The notes under the pieces: generated by a model
Told to the model about the DNA's origin: nothing
Database searches by the model: none
The model's input: the letters and a program-made list of their open reading frames with translations, nothing else
DNA from: an uncultured Acidimicrobiales bacterium
Lineage (GTDB): Bacteria > Actinomycetota > Acidimicrobiia > Acidimicrobiales > SHLQ01
Direction of reading: 5' to 3'
DNA: 64,000 nt
Assembly: GCA_938015295.1 (NCBI GenBank)
Contig: CALLQB010000008.1
Span: forward strand, 97,108 to 161,107
Part shown: positions 27,123-36,080 of the stretch, piece after piece
How the letters are laid out: every line of letters begins with the position of its first letter
Numbering within the stretch: position 1 is the stretch's first letter
Translations under genes and position numbers: made by a program

Positions 27123-27210
27123 GTTCACTCGCTCGCACTCACGGCCGCTGAGGCCTTCGAAACTTCTGGGTATTGCACTCGTTGCACTGCACTAGTTCTC
27201 GTCGCAGCGC

Positions 27211-27714
27211 CTACACCGACGACTCGAGGAGAGCCACGGCCCAGCAGGCGATGCCTTCGGAACGACCTAGCGAACCGAGCCCTTCAGCTCTTTTTCCCTT
27301 AATCGTCACCGGCGCGCCGACAACGTCGGTAAGACGACGTTGCATTGCTTCGCGCTGCGGCGCCAACTTCGGGGCCTCGAGCACGACGGAGCAATCAACA
27401 TTCATTGCGCGCCAGCCGGCCGCTGCGATATCGGCCATCGCTGCGCGGAGGAGTTCGATGCTGTCGGCGCCAGCGAAGTTCGGGTCGGTGTCGGGGAAGT
27501 GGCTACCAATGTCGCCAAGACCTGCTGCGCCGAGCAACGCATCGGTGACCGCATGGGCGATCACATCAGCATCACTATGCCCGTGTAGTGCTCGCTCGCC
27601 TTCGAAATGCACCCCGCCTAGCATCAGCTTTCGATCGGGGTCGTCGCTAAAGGGATGAATATCGAAGCCCTGTCCGACGCGGATTTGTGTGCGGGCGGCT
27701 GTTGGTTCGGGCAT
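27211..27714 (-). CDS. ispF: 2-C-methyl-D-erythritol 2,4-cyclodiphosphate synthase
   Basis: A 167-residue trimeric enzyme of the non-mevalonate isoprenoid pathway that cyclises the CDP-activated methylerythritol phosphate and releases CMP. The metal ligands are in 'GQGFDIHPF' and 'HGHSDADVIAHAVTDALLGA'; 'GDIGSHFPDTDPNFAGADS' and 'KGKRAEGLGSLGRSEGIACW' are further signature regions. Only four bases separate it from ispD, so they are one operon. Confidence 0.96.
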   Translation of the reverse strand: MPEPTAARTQIRVGQGFDIHPFSDDPDRKLMLGGVHFEGERALHGHSDADVIAHAVTDALLGAAGLGDIGSHFPDTDPNFAGADSIELLRAAMADIAAAGWRAMNVDCSVVLEAPKLAPQREAMQRRLTDVVGAPVTIKGKRAEGLGSLGRSEGIACWAVALLESSV

Positions 27715-27718
27715 GGAC

Positions 27719-28363
27719 TCAGTCTCTCAAGCTTTCGGCCGCCAACGCATGCGCTAGTGCAAGATCTTCAGGGTTGGTGATTTTCAGGTTCGAGTTTTCG
27801 CCGTCGACCAGCACCACGACCCCGCCAGCCTCTTCCACCAATCCGGCGTCGTCGGTGGCTTCTCCTTCGCCGGCATGCGCATTTCGCAGAGCCCTTGCCT
27901 CGAACGCCTGTGGTGTCTGCACTGCCACCAGGCTCGATCTGTCGACCACTCCCCCGCCAACACGACGGATCGTGTCGGTGACGGGCACTGCCGGAACCGC
28001 GGCGTCGGCGCCAGCGCGCACCGCAACGATCACGCGCTTGAACAGCTCGGCGCTGGCTAGAGGGCGAGCTCCGTCGTGTACCAGAATGACGTTTGCGTCC
28101 GACGGCACGTGGTTAAGGCCGTTACGCACCGAGTCAGAACGGGTCGTTCCGCCGGCAACAACCGTGGCTTCCGGCGATGACTCGAGTGGAGATAGAGCTT
28201 CGACCTCGCCAGCGGCAACCACAACAACGACACCCGTCGACGCAGCCGATGCGGCGTGTACCGACCAATCGAGTACACGCTTGCCGCGCAAATCAGCGAG
28301 GTGTTTCGGTCCACCAAATCGGGTTCCCGACCCCGCAGCTACCACGATGGTCCAGATACTCAC
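27719..28363 (-). CDS. ispD: 2-C-methyl-D-erythritol 4-phosphate cytidylyltransferase
   Basis: The enzyme activates methylerythritol phosphate with CTP, one step before IspF. The CTP loop is 'VVAAGSGTRFGGPKHLADL', with 'LVHDGARPLAS', 'VPVTDTIRRV', 'QTPQAFEARAL' and 'TDDAGLVEEAGGVVVLVDG' following in the usual order. I use the GTG at 28363 (214 residues), since family members begin about five residues before the CTP loop. An ATG at 28420 would add 19 residues with no family resemblance. It diverges from the crp-like gene across 105 bp. Confidence 0.95.
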   Translation of the reverse strand: MSIWTIVVAAGSGTRFGGPKHLADLRGKRVLDWSVHAASAASTGVVVVVAAGEVEALSPLESSPEATVVAGGTTRSDSVRNGLNHVPSDANVILVHDGARPLASAELFKRVIVAVRAGADAAVPAVPVTDTIRRVGGGVVDRSSLVAVQTPQAFEARALRNAHAGEGEATDDAGLVEEAGGVVVLVDGENSNLKITNPEDLALAHALAAESLRD

Positions 28364-28468
28364 CGCGTCATTCCCGAAGTGCTCTTGTCGTCCGTGCACA
28401 TTTTCTTGCAAGCCTTTCATTGCCCAAGAGCGCGGCTGTTACACATGTCACCTAGCATGAAGGTTGCC

Positions 28469-29128
28469 ATGGTTGATACAGCACTGCTTTCCGAGACCTC
28501 TCTATTTGCCAATCTTGATGAAGAGCTTCTCGCTCCCATCATCGCAGCAGCGACCGACCGTTCGCTGCGTCGCGGCGACGTGATCTTCGAGGAGAACGAC
28601 GAACCCGACGCGCTCTACGTCATGACCGATGGCCGGGTAGCTATCGCCAACCGGTCGATCGATGGACGCGAGTCGGTTGTCGCACTCATGGAGCAAGGCG
28701 ACCTTTTCGGCGAGATGGGGCTCTTCGACGGCATCGGTCGATCAGCTGAAGCACGAGCCCTTGAGCGGTCGAACATCATCGCGATTCCGTATGAGCCTGT
28801 TCGGGCGCTGTATGAGGAAAACCCCACGCTGCTGTGGCGAGTTGTTTCAATGCTCGCTGGCAGGCTCCGCAATATGGACGAAGCGCTTGCCGACTCGGTG
28901 TTCCTCGATGTCACCGGCCGTACCGCAAAGCGTCTTCTCGAGCTCGCTGGCGACGCTGACGAGTTCACGCTGCCGGTGACGCAAGAAGAGCTTGCTGGCA
29001 TGGTCGGCGCATCGCGCGAACGCGTAAACAAAGCAATCGCCTCATTTGTGAAGCTCGGCTGGATCGAACAAGTCGATCGCCGCTACGTCATCACCAACCG
29101 CAAACAGCTCACCATCCGAGCCCGCTAG
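28469..29128 (+). CDS. Crp/Fnr-family transcriptional regulator
   Basis: A 219-residue regulator. The cyclic-nucleotide-binding domain has 'RGDVIFEENDEPDALYVMTD' and the phosphate-binding cassette 'GDLFGEMGLFDGIGRSAEAR'; here the FGE-x-ALL pattern is FGEMGLFD and the key Arg and acidic residue are retained. A long dimer helix and a winged helix ('VTQEELAGMVGASRERVNKA') follow. It resembles actinobacterial GlxR/Cmr, the global cAMP-responsive regulators. The ATG at 28469 has AAGG five bases upstream; two earlier ATGs at 28445 and 28457 are weaker. Confidence 0.88.
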   Translation: MVDTALLSETSLFANLDEELLAPIIAAATDRSLRRGDVIFEENDEPDALYVMTDGRVAIANRSIDGRESVVALMEQGDLFGEMGLFDGIGRSAEARALERSNIIAIPYEPVRALYEENPTLLWRVVSMLAGRLRNMDEALADSVFLDVTGRTAKRLLELAGDADEFTLPVTQEELAGMVGASRERVNKAIASFVKLGWIEQVDRRYVITNRKQLTIRAR

Positions 29129-29221
29129 CCCGTTCTGTTGCTCTACAACGACCAAAACATGTCGGGCTAGAGCAAAATTTCGGGTTGTTGGCGCTCTGGT
29201 TACGAGCGCTGGCAGTGGGGG

Positions 29222-31309
29222 CTACTCGCCGAACACTTCGTTCATGCACGTTTGGTACTCGTCGTCGAGTGCTTCGTAATCAGCCGAGTCTGAGCTCGTC
29301 GCTTCAGCCGATTCGTAGATCTCATCGCAGACTCGTTGTTGCTGAAGTTCTTCGAGCGTTGGCTGGTACGACTCGGAGATGCCGAACGAGATCAGGCAGG
29401 CGGCTTGCTGTTGGTACGCCTCGAACTCAGCTTCGGCCGATGGCCGCCCGAGTTCCACCGCAATGCCGCCCTCGGCTGGCGGTTCCAGCTCGGTCGCATA
29501 CAACGCCTCGAACGGCGCCGAACACGTCTCGTACGCCACCCGCTCCACGTTTGCAGGCGGCGCATCTCGCGTCTCGAGGCAGCTTTCCAACGTCCCAAGA
29601 AGCGCATCGGCTTCAGCCGGATCGGGCACGCCGTCGCCGTCCCACCCGATGTATGAGCAGGCGATTGCCGCTACTTCCTGCCGGGCAAAGTCCGAAGCGA
29701 TCTCGTTGGCAACAAAACAGCTAGCTAAGGCATCGGCAGCTGCGGCGGCCTCGGTCTGAGAGAGTCGCTCGCCGAAGGGCGGGACGACCTCTTCGTAACA
29801 CTCCCCAAAGGCGGGCTCGGGGGCGACGTCAGAGAATCCTTCTTCACCAAAGCTCGAGATGCCGAAGAAGTTAATCGCCTGGCCCGGACCAAAGAACGGC
29901 AGTACTGGGGCCTCATACATCGTGCCAAGAAGCGACCATCCCGCTTCTTGTGAATCCCCTAGGACATCGCGAGAGCCAAGACCGTTGACCACCTGGTCAT
30001 CGATGGTGCCCAGCGGGCTCACAAACCAAGCACCGTCGCGTTCGACCACCCGAATCTCGATCGGCAGAGCTTCGATAATGTCGACAAGCCAGGGTTCGGT
30101 ATCGGCATCGTCGCTACAAACTGGTTCTACTTGTCCTTCGCCTTCGAAGTCCTGCGTCACACACCGACCGTCAAAGGTGAACGTCGCACCCTGATCGAAG
30201 AAGTCTGGATCGCCAGTGGTTCGGGCCAGCACATACTGGTCGAACACTACCGATCGGCTACTGCCTTCCCCCTCGACACGGCTAGACGACGACGTAAGCT
30301 GGTAGCCCGTACCGAAGTAGAAGCCATCGCTTCCCATCAGCTCATCGAGCGTCGATGCGATCTGTTCGCCGTACAGGTGCACTGCCGGCATCTCGACCGG
30401 ATCCAAAAGGTTCACGATTGCGCGAACATCAAAGGCCCCTTGGGCCGCTAACCACTCGTTGGCAGCCTGCTCGGGCGAGACTGCACCGGTCGGTGTGGGC
30501 AGTGCAGCGTAGTCGGGGGCAGGCCACTGGTTCTCCTTGCGGATCGCCTCCATGAACGTATGTCCAATGTCGACATGCCAGCCGTCGCTTTCGGTAACGA
30601 CGATTTCGAAGTCGTTGTCGGCGAACAGTTCAGGCCAACTGGCGACGAAGTCGTCAACATCGATGGCAAACCTCGAAAGGTTCATCTCGACTTCATCGCT
30701 ATCGCCGACCAACTCATACACACCGCCGCCTATAGGCAACGCTGCCGAGTCGGTCGTCGAGGAGAACGTGCCGCTGGCAACGCGTACGGCCTTGATGCCT
30801 TCGCCTAGATCGCGACTGGTCAACTCAAGGCCTTCATAGGCAAAGTCGAATCCAGCGACATCGCCCAACTCGGTTGCTTGGGCTTCGCCACCAAGCACAC
30901 CCATCCGGTCGAGTTCGCCCACCGCATTGGTAACTATGGGGAGAAGCATCTGACGCTCGTCAGGATCGATCGACTCGATGATTCCGAGGGCATCCTCGGC
31001 CTGCATTGCCTCGAACAGTTGCTCGACTGCTGCCTCGGGCGCGGCGGCGCCACCACTGCCAGCAACAGTGAACGCAATCGAGCCACCGGCCAGCAACGCT
31101 GCTGCCGCTGCAAGGCCGCCAAAGAACTTGCGACCCTTTCGTTCGTCCTTCTCGACGATCGACGTGACTTCGGTATAACTCGGCAGCGTGCCAGTGGCCG
31201 GCGTTGCGGCCAAGCCAAGTTCCTGGGCGGTCGGCGCCATTGGACTCGACTCAGAAAGCTCAACAACGAGCGCACGGATTCTGGCGTCTTGGGGGGTGAG
31301 ATCAGGCAT
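29222..31309 (-). CDS. Membrane protein with large extracellular domain, partner of an ECF sigma factor
   Basis: A 695-residue protein I do not recognise. About 60 cytoplasmic residues at the N-terminus come first, then one membrane segment at about 62-84 ('FFGGLAAAAALLAGGSIAFT'), then about 610 extracellular residues. The ectodomain is acidic and contains two similar-looking lumen modules ('AAVEQLFEAMQAEDALGIIE' and 'QAANEWLAAQGAFDVRAIVN') and a Cys-rich C-terminal third with about ten cysteines, likely disulfides. The start overlaps the sigma factor stop by 8 bp. The layout is that of an anti-sigma factor or envelope sensor, but no HxxxCxxC zinc motif is visible in the short cytoplasmic part. 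Confidence 0.7.
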   Translation of the reverse strand: MPDLTPQDARIRALVVELSESSPMAPTAQELGLAATPATGTLPSYTEVTSIVEKDERKGRKFFGGLAAAAALLAGGSIAFTVAGSGGAAAPEAAVEQLFEAMQAEDALGIIESIDPDERQMLLPIVTNAVGELDRMGVLGGEAQATELGDVAGFDFAYEGLELTSRDLGEGIKAVRVASGTFSSTTDSAALPIGGGVYELVGDSDEVEMNLSRFAIDVDDFVASWPELFADNDFEIVVTESDGWHVDIGHTFMEAIRKENQWPAPDYAALPTPTGAVSPEQAANEWLAAQGAFDVRAIVNLLDPVEMPAVHLYGEQIASTLDELMGSDGFYFGTGYQLTSSSSRVEGEGSSRSVVFDQYVLARTTGDPDFFDQGATFTFDGRCVTQDFEGEGQVEPVCSDDADTEPWLVDIIEALPIEIRVVERDGAWFVSPLGTIDDQVVNGLGSRDVLGDSQEAGWSLLGTMYEAPVLPFFGPGQAINFFGISSFGEEGFSDVAPEPAFGECYEEVVPPFGERLSQTEAAAAADALASCFVANEIASDFARQEVAAIACSYIGWDGDGVPDPAEADALLGTLESCLETRDAPPANVERVAYETCSAPFEALYATELEPPAEGGIAVELGRPSAEAEFEAYQQQAACLISFGISESYQPTLEELQQQRVCDEIYESAEATSSDSADYEALDDEYQTCMNEVFGE

Positions 31310-31760
31310 GAAGGCTCTTCCGGAGGTTTGCGCGGGCACGAGCAAGGTGGCGTTTAACCGAGCCCTCGCCAATGTCGAGGAGGTCGGCTACTTGAGCAAC
31401 CGAATAGTCATTCCAGTAGGTGAGGAAAACCGTGGCACGCTGCTGCACGCTCAGCTTCGCTACAGCCTCGAGGACATCGGGCCGCAGCTCGACTGGGGCC
31501 ACGAACGTCGATGCGGCGACACGCACTTCTCGTGCCCGTCTGCGCATCTCGCTGCGCCCCATCGACTTCGACGTATTGAGCACCGCTCGGTAGAGGTAGG
31601 CCCGTTTGTTTTCAACAGTCGCCCACGACGGCGAACCAATCACCGAAAGCACTGCTGTCGACAAGACGTCGGCCGCATCATCCGGGCCGACAAGACCGGT
31701 GGCGAACCGAATGAGTTCGTCAGCGTGCTTTTCGTAGATCTCGGCGTCGGAGAGTTCCAT
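31302..31760 (-). CDS. ECF-type RNA polymerase sigma factor
   Basis: A 152-residue sigma-70 family protein. Region 2 is 'AEIYEKHADELIRFATGLVG' to 'NKRAYLYRAVLNTSKSMGRS', and region 4 is 'VAKLSVQQRATVFLTYWNDY' with the recognition helix in 'SVAQVADLLDIGEGSVKRHLARAR'. Short factors like this direct RNA polymerase to a small set of promoters. I chose the ATG at 31760; an earlier in-frame GTG or TTG would add up to 16 residues. It is translationally coupled to the large membrane protein that follows. Confidence 0.85.
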   Translation of the reverse strand: MELSDAEIYEKHADELIRFATGLVGPDDAADVLSTAVLSVIGSPSWATVENKRAYLYRAVLNTSKSMGRSEMRRRAREVRVAASTFVAPVELRPDVLEAVAKLSVQQRATVFLTYWNDYSVAQVADLLDIGEGSVKRHLARARANLRKSLHA

Positions 31761-31840
31761 CGATGTTAGGACGTCGCCCCCGGGTCGTCCGGGTGACACC
31801 CTCGCCAAGATTTCTAGCAGAGAGAAAACTCAGTACTGGC

Positions 31841-32278
31841 TTACCAAGGCTGGATACGCGTTACGTCAGAGCGGAAGAGGTCAACTCGGGCGCCGAGGAA
31901 GATCACGAGCGCACCACAAACGAGGGTGAGGAAACTCCCGGTGAGCGGCTCATAGGCGCTCTTCAATGCCACGACCGATCCCAGAACGGCGATAGTGCCC
32001 AACAACATCGCTACGAGTCCCGCAATAGCCCATCGCCCCAACATCTGGAGGAGTACCACACCACACGCCAAAATCGGGATGCCGTACCACAGCGATGCCA
32101 TGCTGGCGCCGCCCCACCCTTCGAGTAACCCAAGCTTCTCCGAGTCCTCCACTACCTCAAAGCTGGTACGGACCGTGCCGGTATCGAGAAAGGGGAGAAA
32201 AGTCGTCGCGAAGAGAGCGACTGCGGCAAGCGCCGCAAGCCAGCCGTCCCGCCGAAGATCATTTGCTTTAACTGCCAT
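31841..32278 (-). CDS. Small four-helix membrane protein, unknown function
   Basis: A 145-residue protein with four predicted membrane segments ('WLAALAAVALFATTFLPFL', 'MASLWYGIPILACGVVLLQM', 'IAGLVAMLLGTIAVLGSVVA', 'TGSFLTLVCGALVIFLGA'). A loop of about 25 residues between the first two is on one side of the membrane. I cannot assign a family. It follows radA by 51 bp on the same strand and may share its transcript. The ATG at 32278 is the first good start; the AAAGG before it is closer than usual. Confidence 0.65.
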   Translation of the reverse strand: MAVKANDLRRDGWLAALAAVALFATTFLPFLDTGTVRTSFEVVEDSEKLGLLEGWGGASMASLWYGIPILACGVVLLQMLGRWAIAGLVAMLLGTIAVLGSVVALKSAYEPLTGSFLTLVCGALVIFLGARVDLFRSDVTRIQPW

Positions 32279-32329
32279 ACCTTTGTATCGAACGATCGGC
32301 CCCGAAAGCGCATAGGCCGTTCGATACAT

Positions 32330-33685
32330 TCAGCTCGGAAGCGCTGATAACGCTTGAGCGATGGTCGATACCGGAATCACCCGCAACCCATCGACGGCGG
32401 TGCTCGCACTTCCGGGGGGAACGATGGCTCGTTTGAATCCATGTCGGGCGGCTTCAGAAAGGCGTCGGTCGAGGTGAGCAACGCGGCGAATTTCACCAGC
32501 GAGCCCTACCTCGCCACACACCACAACATCTTCGGGAATTGGCACGTCGTTGAGAGCCGACACCACGGCTAACGCGACGCCCAAGTCGGCACCCGGCTCG
32601 ACTACCTTGGCTCCGCCGACGGCGAGGGCGTAGACATCGCGCTTGGCAAAGTGCAGCTGAGCGTGACGTTCGAGCACCGCCAACACAACAGCCAACCGGC
32701 CCGAGTCGATGCCTTGCGCCGACCGCCGTGGACTAGGCAACGACGACTCGGCGACCAGCGCCTGCACCTCGACCAGCAATGGACGGTGGCCTTCACTTGT
32801 CGCGATTACCGTTGACCCGGCGGCCCCGATAGCTCGGTCGGCGAGGAAGAGCGCACTCGGATCGGGTACCCCCCGCAGGCCCTTATCGTGCATTTCGAAC
32901 AAGCCGATTTCATTCGTTGACCCAAACCGATGTTTGACCGCTCGCAACAGCCGGAGCTCTTGGGTTCGGTCGCCTTCGAACTCAAGAACCGTATCGACCA
33001 CATGTTCGAGCACCCGCGGGCCTGCAAGATTGCCTTCTTTGGTGACATGGCCAACCAGTACCGTCGCCAAACCGCGAGCCTTCGCTTCGACCACCAAGCG
33101 GTGGGCGCAGTGGCGCACCTGCCCCACAGAACCGGGAGCCGACGAGAGGTCGGGGTCAAAGATGGTTTGGATCGAATCGATGATGACCAACTCGGGCTTG
33201 ACGGTCTCGATGTGGTGCACGATCTCCGGCAATGACGTGCTGGCAACCAGCCACAGCTCTTGTTGCAGCAGGCCGAGCCGTTCGGCGCGCAGGCGGACCT
33301 GCTGCTTGGATTCTTCAGCCGAAACGTACAGGCACCGCGAACCATCGCGGCACCGGCGAGCGGTGAGTTGCAGCAAAAGAGTCGACTTGCCAACCCCCGG
33401 CACCCCACCAATGAGCGTGACGGACCCGGGCACCAATCCGCCACCAAGGACTCGGTCGATCTCGGTGGATCCGGTGGGGACCGCAGTCCACTCGTCGATG
33501 GAGATCTCGGTCATCGGCATCGGGGTGTCGGCCCCCATGACGGCGGTCGCTCCGCTACTACTGCTTGCCGTAATCAGCTCTTCGACCAGGCTGTTCCACT
33601 CACCACAAGACGCACATCGGCCAACCCACTTTGGCACCTGTGCACCACACGCAGTGCACGCGAAAACGGTTTTGGATTTTGCCAT
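32330..33685 (-). CDS. radA: DNA repair protein RadA (Sms)
   Basis: A 451-residue protein that drives branch migration in recombination. A zinc finger is formed by C10, C13, C24 and C27. The RecA-like core has Walker A 'GGVPGVGKST' (K100) and 'LVIIDSIQTIF', and the C-terminal Lon-protease-like domain has 'AVVLAVLERHAQLHFAKRDV' and 'DVVVCGEVGLAGEIRRV'. The RadA-specific KNRFG motif is KHRFG here (251-255), so the Asn is changed. The ATG at 33685 fits the family start. It reads toward the small membrane protein. Confidence 0.95.
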   Translation of the reverse strand: MAKSKTVFACTACGAQVPKWVGRCASCGEWNSLVEELITASSSSGATAVMGADTPMPMTEISIDEWTAVPTGSTEIDRVLGGGLVPGSVTLIGGVPGVGKSTLLLQLTARRCRDGSRCLYVSAEESKQQVRLRAERLGLLQQELWLVASTSLPEIVHHIETVKPELVIIDSIQTIFDPDLSSAPGSVGQVRHCAHRLVVEAKARGLATVLVGHVTKEGNLAGPRVLEHVVDTVLEFEGDRTQELRLLRAVKHRFGSTNEIGLFEMHDKGLRGVPDPSALFLADRAIGAAGSTVIATSEGHRPLLVEVQALVAESSLPSPRRSAQGIDSGRLAVVLAVLERHAQLHFAKRDVYALAVGGAKVVEPGADLGVALAVVSALNDVPIPEDVVVCGEVGLAGEIRRVAHLDRRLSEAARHGFKRAIVPPGSASTAVDGLRVIPVSTIAQALSALPS

Positions 33686-33746
33686 AGTCAGACTCTACGC
33701 AACAGCTACGACAGACTGAGGCGTTTGCGACCGATAAGCGTTGGCT

Positions 33747-34748
33747 TCAACCGACCAGCGAAGCCTGCACCCCAGCGAAGGTTGCGTCATCGAGACCCAT
33801 GTGATCCCGCAGATACGCATCGACCGACCCGTAGCGGGCACGAAGGTCGGCAAGCGCTCGTTTCAACGTCGACCGACGGACTTCGAACATACCTGCCACT
33901 GCCTGTTTCTCGATGCCAAACTCGGCGAACTGCCGGTAACGCGCGGAGAGTCGCGCCTCGGGAAGATACCGTGCCGAAAGCTCGTAGTCGTCAAGAACCG
34001 TCGAATCATCGACGCCGACCATCAGCAACAGCAACGCTGCGGTCAACCCGGTGCGATCCTTCCCACCAGAACAGTTGAACAGCAACGTTCCTGATCCCTG
34101 CTCAGCCACGTGGCGAATAACCGTAGCCAGGGTATCGCTGAAGTCGTGAAGCATCTGGCCGTAGGCGTCAGCCATATCGTCAAAGGTGAACTCTTTGAGC
34201 TCGCCGCGCAACAAACTCTCCATCGCAGACGTCTGATCGGGGCCACCGGTGGAGATCGGCAATCGCTGGTACGACACCCCAGCGACGTCTACGAGCTTCG
34301 AAGGCCACTCTTTGGTTTCACGATCGGCCCGGTAGTCGCAGACGGTCGCAAGACCAAGGCGTTGCAGGTAGGCAACGTCAGACGGTGTGAGTCGACCCGG
34401 GTTGTCGGCACGGAGCACGCGACCCCACCGCGTTGGTCCGTTTGGGGTTGCGTAGCCACCGAGGTCGCGCACGTTGTGTGGCCCTTCCAGCGGCAACAGT
34501 CGTTCAGCCACCACCACGAACGGTTCGCCGGGCGCGAACAGATGGACAAAATAACGCTGCGTCGGATCGGGAAGCGCGAGCACCGCTAGTCCTGGGCTGT
34601 CCGGGGCACGTACATCGACGCCGGCGTCGTCGGGTGTCTCACTCAGAAACACCGACGCGTCTGGGGCACCTCGCCATGTCACGATCAGCGAATCATCAAC
34701 TCGTTCAACGTGGGGAAACAACACTGGCGAAGGGGCAGGTTCAGTCAT
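33747..34748 (-). CDS. Tyrosine-protein phosphatase (Y_phosphatase3/MptpB-like)
   Basis: A 333-residue protein. The phosphatase loop is 'FNCSGGKDRTG', giving C226 as nucleophile and R232 as phosphate ligand; N225 stands where most enzymes have His. 'HNVRDLGGYAT' and 'CDYRADRETKEWP' are the other family blocks. Residues 1-80 form an extra domain, probably beta-rich, before the phosphatase. It should act on phosphotyrosine or phosphoinositides in the cytoplasm, or outside if exported by an unseen route; no signal peptide is visible. It lies downstream of the rplL terminator on the same strand. Confidence 0.85.
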   Translation of the reverse strand: MTEPAPSPVLFPHVERVDDSLIVTWRGAPDASVFLSETPDDAGVDVRAPDSPGLAVLALPDPTQRYFVHLFAPGEPFVVVAERLLPLEGPHNVRDLGGYATPNGPTRWGRVLRADNPGRLTPSDVAYLQRLGLATVCDYRADRETKEWPSKLVDVAGVSYQRLPISTGGPDQTSAMESLLRGELKEFTFDDMADAYGQMLHDFSDTLATVIRHVAEQGSGTLLFNCSGGKDRTGLTAALLLLMVGVDDSTVLDDYELSARYLPEARLSARYRQFAEFGIEKQAVAGMFEVRRSTLKRALADLRARYGSVDAYLRDHMGLDDATFAGVQASLVG

Positions 34749-34783
34749 GCGATGCTCTCAGAAAAGTGGGGCGGAAAAAGCAA

Positions 34784-34813
34784 ACAGGCCGGTCGGAAAT
34801 CCGACCGGCCTGT
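34784..34813 (-). terminator. Intrinsic terminator after rplL
   Basis: ACAGGCCGGTCGG (34784-34796), loop AAAT, then CCGACCGGCCTGT (34801-34813): a perfect 13-bp stem. On the minus strand it is followed by TTTGCTTTTTCC. It lies 23 bp past the rplL stop and should end the rplJL transcript. Confidence 0.93.
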
Positions 34814-34836
34814 CCTTTGCACAGAAGTGCGAAGAA

Positions 34837-35214
34837 CTACTTGAGTTCTACCGAACCGCCTGCGGCTTCGATTGCATCCTTGGCCTTCTCGGCATCTTCT
34901 TTCGAAGCCTTTTCGAGGATGGGGCTTGGAGCGTTGTCGACCAGGTCCTTGGCTTCTTTGAGGCCGAGGCTGGTGAGGCCACGGACCTCTTTGATGACCG
35001 CAATCTTCTTTTCGCCGGCACCGGTAAGGATGACGTCGAATTCGTCCTGCTCTTCAGCTGCTGCACCGCCACCATCGGCGGGGGCTGCGGCCATTGCTGC
35101 TACGGGAGCAGCAGCGGTGACGCCAAACTTCTCTTCAAATTCGTCGAGCAGTTCTTTCAGCTCGAGAACACTCATGCTGGAGATCGACTCGAGGATCTCA
35201 TCTTTGGTAGCCAT
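34837..35214 (-). CDS. rplL: 50S ribosomal protein L7/L12
   Basis: A 125-residue stalk protein of normal length. The N-terminal dimer region ('[20 protein letters not shown]') and an Ala/Gly-rich hinge precede the factor-binding C-terminal domain ('[20 protein letters not shown]', '[19 protein letters not shown]'). It recruits translation factors to the ribosome. The ATG at 35214 is two bases after the rplJ stop and its ribosome binding site, GAGGAG, overlaps the rplJ end, so the two are coupled. Confidence 0.98.
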   Translation of the reverse strand: MATKDEILESISSMSVLELKELLDEFEEKFGVTAAAPVAAMAAAPADGGGAAAEEQDEFDVILTGAGEKKIAVIKEVRGLTSLGLKEAKDLVDNAPSPILEKASKEDAEKAKDAIEAAGGSVELK

Positions 35215-35216
35215 TT

Positions 35217-36014
35217 TCAGCTCTCCTCTGTTTCGGTTTCGGGTTCTTCGGCCGGAGCCTCGGACTCAGTTGACGCTTCGGCTTCCGCCTCGGCCTCGGG
35301 TGGTGCTTCCTCGGCGGGAGCCGCCGATTCTTCGTCCGCGGCGTCAGAGGCGGGAGCCTCGTCGGCTGAAGCGGTTTCGTCAGCAACAGCATCTTGCGCT
35401 GGTGCATCGGTCTCTTCGGCAGCGGGCTCTTCAGCCGCAGCAGCCGGCGCGTCGGCGGCAGCATTCGGGCCACCGCCTTCGGCGATAAGTGCGTTCAGTG
35501 CGTAGGCAAAGTCGCGTGGGATTGCCTGCAGCAACGAGGCGAACTTCTGCATCGGTGCAGCGAGGCCGCCGGCGAGACGAGCAAGAAGCACATCGCGTGG
35601 TGGAACCTTGGCCAACGCATCGACGTCGGCAGCCGACAAGACTGCATCGTCGAGCAAGCCGCCCTTGATTACTAGGGCTTCGTTGTCCTTGGAGAAATCC
35701 GACAGTGCTTTGGCGACACCAACGGCGTCGCCACGTTCGCCGTCGGCTGTCTTGGTAACAAACGCCAAGGCGGTTGGGCCGGTGAAATGTTGTTCAAGAT
35801 CGGTAAGGCCAAGATCTTTCACCGCTCGCAGAGCGAGGGTGTTCTTGTAAATCTTGTACTCGCCGCCCGCAGCGCGCATTGAAGCGCGAAGTTTGGCTAG
35901 TGCCGGAACGTCGAGACCGCGATATTCAGTGAGAACGACAGCGTTGCTGTTCTCAAACTTTTCGCGGACCTCAGCGACCGCCGCAACCTTTTCAGGTCGT
36001 GGTTCGCTCCTCAT
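35217..36014 (-). CDS. rplJ: 50S ribosomal protein L10 with long acidic tail
   Basis: A 265-residue protein. Residues 1-180 are a normal L10 ('[20 protein letters not shown]', '[18 protein letters not shown]', '[20 protein letters not shown]'), which anchors the L7/L12 stalk. About 80 more residues (185-265) are almost only Ala, Glu, Asp, Pro and Ser. L10 is usually 165-185 residues, so the tail is an addition. The ATG at 36014 has GGAGAT upstream. An attenuator hairpin in the leader and the gap of only two bases to rplL fit the usual rplJL autoregulation. Confidence 0.96.
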   Translation of the reverse strand: MRSEPRPEKVAAVAEVREKFENSNAVVLTEYRGLDVPALAKLRASMRAAGGEYKIYKNTLALRAVKDLGLTDLEQHFTGPTALAFVTKTADGERGDAVGVAKALSDFSKDNEALVIKGGLLDDAVLSAADVDALAKVPPRDVLLARLAGGLAAPMQKFASLLQAIPRDFAYALNALIAEGGGPNAAADAPAAAAEEPAAEETDAPAQDAVADETASADEAPASDAADEESAAPAEEAPPEAEAEAEASTESEAPAEEPETETEES

Positions 36015-36080
36015 AGGTATCTCCTGTGTCGTCTCTATCGTCTTTGGGTGAGTCTTTGGGTGCCGCCGAAAACCAAAGAA

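Noticed and set aside
32330..32450. RadA KHRFG in place of KNRFG as evidence of loss of function
   Set aside because: A single Asn-to-His change with all other motifs intact is more likely tolerated variation; noted in the gene entry only.
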